From CALSMU01 sp965230225 (GTDB lineage: Bacteria > Bacteroidota > Bacteroidia > Flavobacteriales_D > Parvicellaceae): DNA of 64,000 nucleotides. The translations under genes and the position numbers were made by a program. The DNA lies in the NCBI GenBank assembly GCA_965230225.1, contig CBDDKM010000009.1:62001-126000 (forward strand), read 5' to 3'. This document shows, piece by piece, positions 60,538 to 64,000 of this stretch. Positions within the stretch are counted from its first letter, which is position 1. The number at the start of each line of letters is the position of its first letter. Under the pieces are notes generated by a model. That model did no database searches and had not been told where the DNA came from. It was given only the letters and a program-made list of their open reading frames with translations.

Positions 60538-61461
60538 ATGCGATTTACATTCATATTTTCATTATTTGTTCTAACCTCATGTGCTCAACCTACAGATTCG
60601 GCAAGTGTTTCTGTTGATGCTCCTGTTTCTGAAGAGCAGGAAGAGTTGGAAGTGTTAGAGACCATTGTGGCACAAAAGGATTCTTTTATGTATAAACTAC
60701 CCTGGTTGGAGTCTTTCAGTGCAGATGATATGATTATTAACAGGGTGTTGGTGCCTAATGGATATACCAGAGTTGAAGCCAAAGAGGGGAGTTTTGCTCA
60801 TTGGTTGAGAAGAATCCCGCTTCATCCGGGAAGACCCAATGTGAAATTATACAATGGAGAGGAGAAATGGAATCAATCTGCTCATGCCTATGTTATAAAT
60901 ATGGATGTGGGGAAGAAAGATTTACAACAGTGTGCAGATGCTGCAATGCGATTAAGAGCTGAGTATTTATATAACAACGGAAAGGCGGATAGTATTCACT
61001 TTAATTATACCAATGGAGCTGAAGTTGCATTTAAAAAATGGAAAAGTGGATTATATCCAATCCCGGAGTCTGGTAAGGTGAAATGGGTGGCATCATCTAA
61101 AACCAATGGGAGCTATGAGAGTTTTAAAAAGTACATGATTCAGATTTTTAATTATGCCGGAACATTGAGTTTAAGCAGAGAGTTAGAGTCGATTCCCGTG
61201 GAGAAAATAGCACCAGGAGATTTATTTGTTTACGGAGGTTCTCCAGGGCATGCTGTAATGGTAATGGATGTAGCAAAGAACGACGAAGGTGAGATTATGT
61301 TTATGATTGCTCAGAGTTATATGCCGGCACAAGAAATGCACATACTAAGAAACCCCAACAACGAGTCACTGTCGCCATGGTATAAGCTGTCCGAACTAGG
61401 AGATGATTTTGATACCCCTGAGTGGAATTTTAGTAAATCAGAATTAATGCGTTGGAATTAA
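60538..61461 (+). CDS. DUF4846-family lipoprotein
   Basis: A 307-aa lipoprotein: lipobox L-T-S-C-A (cysteine 15), an acidic linker (about 20-50), then the DUF4846 domain with F-A-H-W-L-R-R-I-P-L, N-Q-S-A-H-A, D-L-Q-Q-C-A-D-A and R-L-R-A-E-Y-L. The C-terminal part has P-G-D-L-F-V-Y-G-G-S-P-G-H-A-V-M-V, a pattern with a histidine resembling NlpC/P60-type or amidase-like folds; a catalytic cysteine is not obvious. Known family function is not established. It converges with the thioesterase gene with 2 nt between stop codons. Confidence 0.75.
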   Translation: MRFTFIFSLFVLTSCAQPTDSASVSVDAPVSEEQEELEVLETIVAQKDSFMYKLPWLESFSADDMIINRVLVPNGYTRVEAKEGSFAHWLRRIPLHPGRPNVKLYNGEEKWNQSAHAYVINMDVGKKDLQQCADAAMRLRAEYLYNNGKADSIHFNYTNGAEVAFKKWKSGLYPIPESGKVKWVASSKTNGSYESFKKYMIQIFNYAGTLSLSRELESIPVEKIAPGDLFVYGGSPGHAVMVMDVAKNDEGEIMFMIAQSYMPAQEMHILRNPNNESLSPWYKLSELGDDFDTPEWNFSKSELMRWN

Positions 61462-61463
61462 GC

Positions 61464-61880
61464 TTATAGCTCATTTTCCATGGAAGCTAACAGCTGAGCC
61501 TTCCATTCGTCAAAAACAGGAATAGAAGTGTCTGTTTCAAAATCCATGCATACCAGAATACTTCTCCCTTTGGTGCAAAGAATATCTTCTTCGCCTCCTG
61601 TTTTGTAAAGCTCATAAGAAAGCGTGAAGCTTTTGGTGCCTACATGGTCGCATCTAGTGGAAATGTATATCTTATCATTAAGGTAAATAGGTTCGATATA
61701 ATCTACCTCGTTTCTACCCAAAACTAAACCTCTTTTTCTCCAGTTCCAGTCACTTCCTGCCATTTCCGACAAAAAGTCAATTCTTCCTTGCTCAAAGAAG
61801 CATAGGTATTTACTGTTATGAACGTGACCTGCCATGTCAATGTCTGCAAATCTTACTTCTAAGCTGGTTTTGGTTCTCAT
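61464..61880 (-). CDS. Acyl-CoA thioesterase, YbgC/FadM-like hotdog fold
   Basis: A 138-aa protein with the 4HBT active-site pattern R-F-A-D-I-D-M-A-G-H-V-H-N-S-K-Y near residue 10, where the aspartate is catalytic, and F-F-E-Q-G-R following. It hydrolyses acyl-CoA; the physiological acyl chain is unknown. It starts 12 nt after the CapD-type gene and is probably in its transcript. Confidence 0.85.
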   Translation of the reverse strand: MRTKTSLEVRFADIDMAGHVHNSKYLCFFEQGRIDFLSEMAGSDWNWRKRGLVLGRNEVDYIEPIYLNDKIYISTRCDHVGTKSFTLSYELYKTGGEEDILCTKGRSILVCMDFETDTSIPVFDEWKAQLLASMENEL

Positions 61881-61892
61881 AATTGGATCATT

Positions 61893-63794
61893 TTAATCGT
61901 CAAATTTACTAAAAACAGAATTATTGCTTTTAAATTCCGGCACAATATCTTTCATTTTTTTCACAAGATCATCGTTATTCTGGCGAGAATAACTTTCGAT
62001 CAGTTTTTGTACCAGTTCACCTATTTCTGTTAAATCAAATTCTCTTACTTTTCCTATTAGGATTTTGTCGTGGTGCGTGGGAAGGGTGTTTTCTTCGCTG
62101 TTCAATAACTCTTCATAGAGTTTTTCTCCCGGTCGAAGCCCTGTAATTTTAATGTCTATATCTGTTCCGAGTTCAAGCCCGGATAGTTGAATCATTTTTT
62201 TTGCTAAATCAATGATCTTAACACTTTCGCCCATGTCAAATACGAAAATCTCTCCACCATCACCCATGCTTCCTGCTTCCAGAACCAATTGGCAAGCCTC
62301 CGGAATGGTCATAAAAAACCGAGTAACTTCTTCGTGGGTTACGGTGATTGGTCCTCCTTGCTCAATTTGTCTTTTAAACAGAGGAATAACACTTCCATTA
62401 CTTCCAAGTACATTTCCGAATCTAGTGGTAATGAATTTGGTGTTAGAGCCTTTATTGAGCGATTGAATGTAAATTTCAGCAATTCTTTTAGAAGCTCCCA
62501 TTACGTTGGTAGGGTTAACTGCTTTATCAGTAGATACCATTACAAAAGAATCTACATAGTGAGTGTTAGCAAGATCGGCCAGGGTTTTTGTTCCTTTAAC
62601 ATTTACTTTAATGGCTTCTGCTGGATTTTGCTCCATTAATGGGACGTGTTTGTAAGCAGCAGCATGAAAAACAACTTTAGGCTGGAAATGATTAAATACA
62701 TTTTCCATTCTGTTTTGGTTGGATACATCTGCAATAACCACTTCCCAGTTAGGTGAGCTGCTATGATCGAGGTTGTTTGAGCTTCTAAGTTCCATGTCCA
62801 AATCGTAAATCGGGCTCTCCGCCTGATCCAATAGAATTAGCTTCTTAGGATTGAACTTTAGGATTTGCCTGGCCAATTCACTTCCAATAGATCCTGCAGC
62901 ACCAGTAACTAATATGGTTTTGTCGCTTAATTGCGACGAGATGTTTTCTTTGTTTAGTTTGATCTCCTTACGTCCCAGTAAATCTTCAATTCTTACCTTT
63001 TTTATTTGCTTGGCAGAAAACTCGCCATTCATCCAGCGGTCGGTAGGGGGGACAGTAAGTACATTAATGTTGAGGTCAAGGCACTTATTAATTATGGCTC
63101 TTTTCTTTTCTGCGTCAGGCGATTTAATGGCAATAATAACGTTATCCACTTCTTTCGTTTCGCTCCATTGTTCAAGTGCGTTAAGTCCTTTAATTGGGGA
63201 ACGTTCCATTAATTTTCCATGTTTCTTTTTATCCTCGTCAATAAACCCAATAACATTGTAGAGGGTGAGTGTGTCTTTCTCCAGAGTTCTCTTGGTGATT
63301 AACCCCATCTCGCCGGCACCATAAATGACTACATTTTTTGTGGATCCTCTTGATTTGTGCTTTTCTACATAAATCAATTTAACCGCAATTCTGGAGGATA
63401 TTAATAGAAATATAGCTGTCAGGTATTCAACAACAATGATGGAAAGAGGTAAAAAGAAATAACCATCATAAAGCTTCATTCTAAGTGGAGCCAAGATCAG
63501 GAAGGCTAATGTGCCAGCTGTTATTACCAGAAATATCCTTTTGGCATCCTGGGTTCCTGTATACCTAATGATTCCGGCATAGGTCTTTCCAATGATGAAT
63601 GACAGTGCTCTGATTCCAATGTAGATGGGTAAGACTGGTTTTAGTACGTTCCATTCTTCCTGAAGGATGGCTTTGTCGATGTTTACAAAATCAAATCTAA
63701 TAAGGTATGCCATGCCTAATGCAAACAGACAAAGAAATATGTCTATTACAAAAATAATCCAGCGCGGAGTATTGTTTTTAGGTAATGGAATCAT
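61893..63794 (-). CDS. Polysaccharide biosynthesis nucleotide-sugar dehydratase/epimerase, CapD/FlaA1 type
   Basis: About 633 aa. Four N-terminal membrane helices (about 10-120), a Rossmann-type domain (about 145-270, G-A-G-E-M-G), and a C-terminal SDR domain with T-G-A-A-G-S-I-G-S-E-L, V-S-T-D-K-A-V-N-P-T-N-V-M-G-A-S-K (catalytic K, with M in the tyrosine position as in this subfamily). These enzymes are usually UDP-GlcNAc 4,6-dehydratases starting surface-polysaccharide sugars. The frame opens at TTG 63803, which is part of the -7 box, so ATG 63794 (M-I-P-L-P-K) is the start. Confidence 0.9.
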   Translation of the reverse strand: MIPLPKNNTPRWIIFVIDIFLCLFALGMAYLIRFDFVNIDKAILQEEWNVLKPVLPIYIGIRALSFIIGKTYAGIIRYTGTQDAKRIFLVITAGTLAFLILAPLRMKLYDGYFFLPLSIIVVEYLTAIFLLISSRIAVKLIYVEKHKSRGSTKNVVIYGAGEMGLITKRTLEKDTLTLYNVIGFIDEDKKKHGKLMERSPIKGLNALEQWSETKEVDNVIIAIKSPDAEKKRAIINKCLDLNINVLTVPPTDRWMNGEFSAKQIKKVRIEDLLGRKEIKLNKENISSQLSDKTILVTGAAGSIGSELARQILKFNPKKLILLDQAESPIYDLDMELRSSNNLDHSSSPNWEVVIADVSNQNRMENVFNHFQPKVVFHAAAYKHVPLMEQNPAEAIKVNVKGTKTLADLANTHYVDSFVMVSTDKAVNPTNVMGASKRIAEIYIQSLNKGSNTKFITTRFGNVLGSNGSVIPLFKRQIEQGGPITVTHEEVTRFFMTIPEACQLVLEAGSMGDGGEIFVFDMGESVKIIDLAKKMIQLSGLELGTDIDIKITGLRPGEKLYEELLNSEENTLPTHHDKILIGKVREFDLTEIGELVQKLIESYSRQNNDDLVKKMKDIVPEFKSNNSVFSKFDD

Positions 63795-63800
63795 GCTGTG

Positions 63801-63808
63801 CAAATGTA
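63801..63808 (-). promoter_or_regulatory. -7 promoter box TACATTTG for the CapD-type gene
   Basis: Exact TAnnTTTG on the minus strand ending 7 nt before the ATG at 63794; a leaderless transcript is expected. Confidence 0.55.
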
Positions 63809-63880
63809 AATATAAGATTCGGGTTTAGGGAATGGATTCCAACACTGAATTAAAAATTGTGAAAAAACAGGATAAATCGG

Positions 63881-63913
63881 TTGTGTTAAAGAATGGTAGA
63901 TCAATTATTTTTG
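63881..63913 (+). promoter_or_regulatory. -33/-7 promoter (TTG-N22-TATTTTTG) for a glycosyltransferase gene
   Basis: TTG at 63881-63883 and TATTTTTG at 63906-63913. Transcription should begin near 63920, downstream of the in-frame ATG at 63893, so that ATG should not be used. Confidence 0.55.
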
Positions 63914-63931
63914 CAGCAAAAGAAAGAAGGG

Positions 63932-64000
63932 TTGAAAAAAATACTTTTCATAGTGCACCATAGAAAAGATCGTTCTCCAGGACAGAGGTATCGGTTTGAG
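63932..64000 (+). CDS. Glycosyltransferase, N-terminal fragment (runs off the right edge)
   Basis: 23 codons from TTG 63932: K-K-I-L-F-I-V-H-H-R-K-D-R-S-P-G-Q-R-Y-R-F-E, an N-terminus I know from Bacteroidota family-4-type glycosyltransferases. An in-frame ATG at 63893 would add 13 residues before the first beta strand but lies upstream of the predicted transcription start. Divergent from the CapD-type gene, suggesting a surface-polysaccharide locus continuing to the right. Confidence 0.55.
   Translation, partial: MKKILFIVHHRKDRSPGQRYRFE

Noticed and set aside
62212..63261. Plus-strand frames up to 136 aa inside the CapD-type gene
   Set aside because: Opposite-strand shadows of conserved coding sequence.
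63893..63931. ATG start at 63893 for the glycosyltransferase
   Set aside because: Upstream of the predicted transcription start and not needed for the conserved N-terminus; TTG 63932 preferred, with moderate confidence.
1..64000. Mobile elements, prophage, toxin-antitoxin or classical defence genes
   Set aside because: No transposase, integrase, phage structural or known defence proteins; no flanking repeats.

Overview
This window looks like a chromosomal segment of a low-GC member of the Bacteroidota, most likely a free-living (marine-type) Flavobacteriales bacterium. The evidence is type IX secretion (T9SS) sorting domains on four large secreted proteins, a SprB-like repeat adhesin followed by a PorP/SprF gene, a T9SS plug-type (DUF5103) gene, a complete Na+-NQR operon, menaquinone genes, and the Bacteroidota -7 promoter box TAnnTTTG in front of many genes. 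Starts generally lack Shine-Dalgarno sequences. I see no rRNA, tRNA, CRISPR array, insertion sequence, prophage or classical defence island; it is compact core and accessory chromosome.

Layout. 0-4 kb: the 5' end of an ABC ATPase, then an SDR/epimerase gene convergent with a three-gene SDR-CPBP-epimerase operon. 3.9-9.7 kb: a 1934-aa T9SS cargo. 10-16 kb: a TPR-SpoIIE-type phosphatase, a Na/Pi cotransporter and tex. 16-22 kb: a T9SS-secreted protein, a T9SS-secreted GH18 chitinase, and a DinB plus TPR/TM/AraC regulator pair; two identical palindromic direct repeats lie between regulator and chitinase. 22-32.4 kb: the T9SS plug gene divergent from nqrABCDEF, an acidic lipoprotein, a PsbP/DcrB-like protein, apbE, and a 64-aa four-cysteine membrane protein that looks like an NqrM-type maturation factor. 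32.5-42 kb: a PagL-like deacylase, a YCF48-like lipoprotein, a DEAD-box helicase, mazG, an LRR protein coupled to a CAP-like protein, a DUF6340 lipoprotein and ogt. 42-48.4 kb: a SprB-like adhesin with 14 repeats, PorP/SprF, and a small secreted protein. 48.4-51.1 kb: feoB and a roughly 540-bp stretch holding at least one, probably two, unannotated structured small RNAs. 51-60 kb: a thioesterase/M1 peptidase/DUF6702 operon, a C1-like peptidase, a large PrsW-type protease and menC-menE. 60-64 kb: a secreted protein, a DUF4846 lipoprotein, a hotdog thioesterase, a CapD/FlaA1-type sugar epimerase and the start of a glycosyltransferase.

Functional links. NqrB and NqrC carry the threonine motifs that ApbE flavinylates, NqrD and NqrE keep all four iron-ligand cysteines, and NqrF keeps its four 2Fe-2S cysteines. 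Structural subunits and likely maturation factors therefore lie within about 9 kb. The T9SS plug protein and four T9SS cargos show an active type IX secretion surface programme. Several promoters sit so close to the start codon that the mRNAs would be leaderless or nearly so; this was used to correct several start codons.
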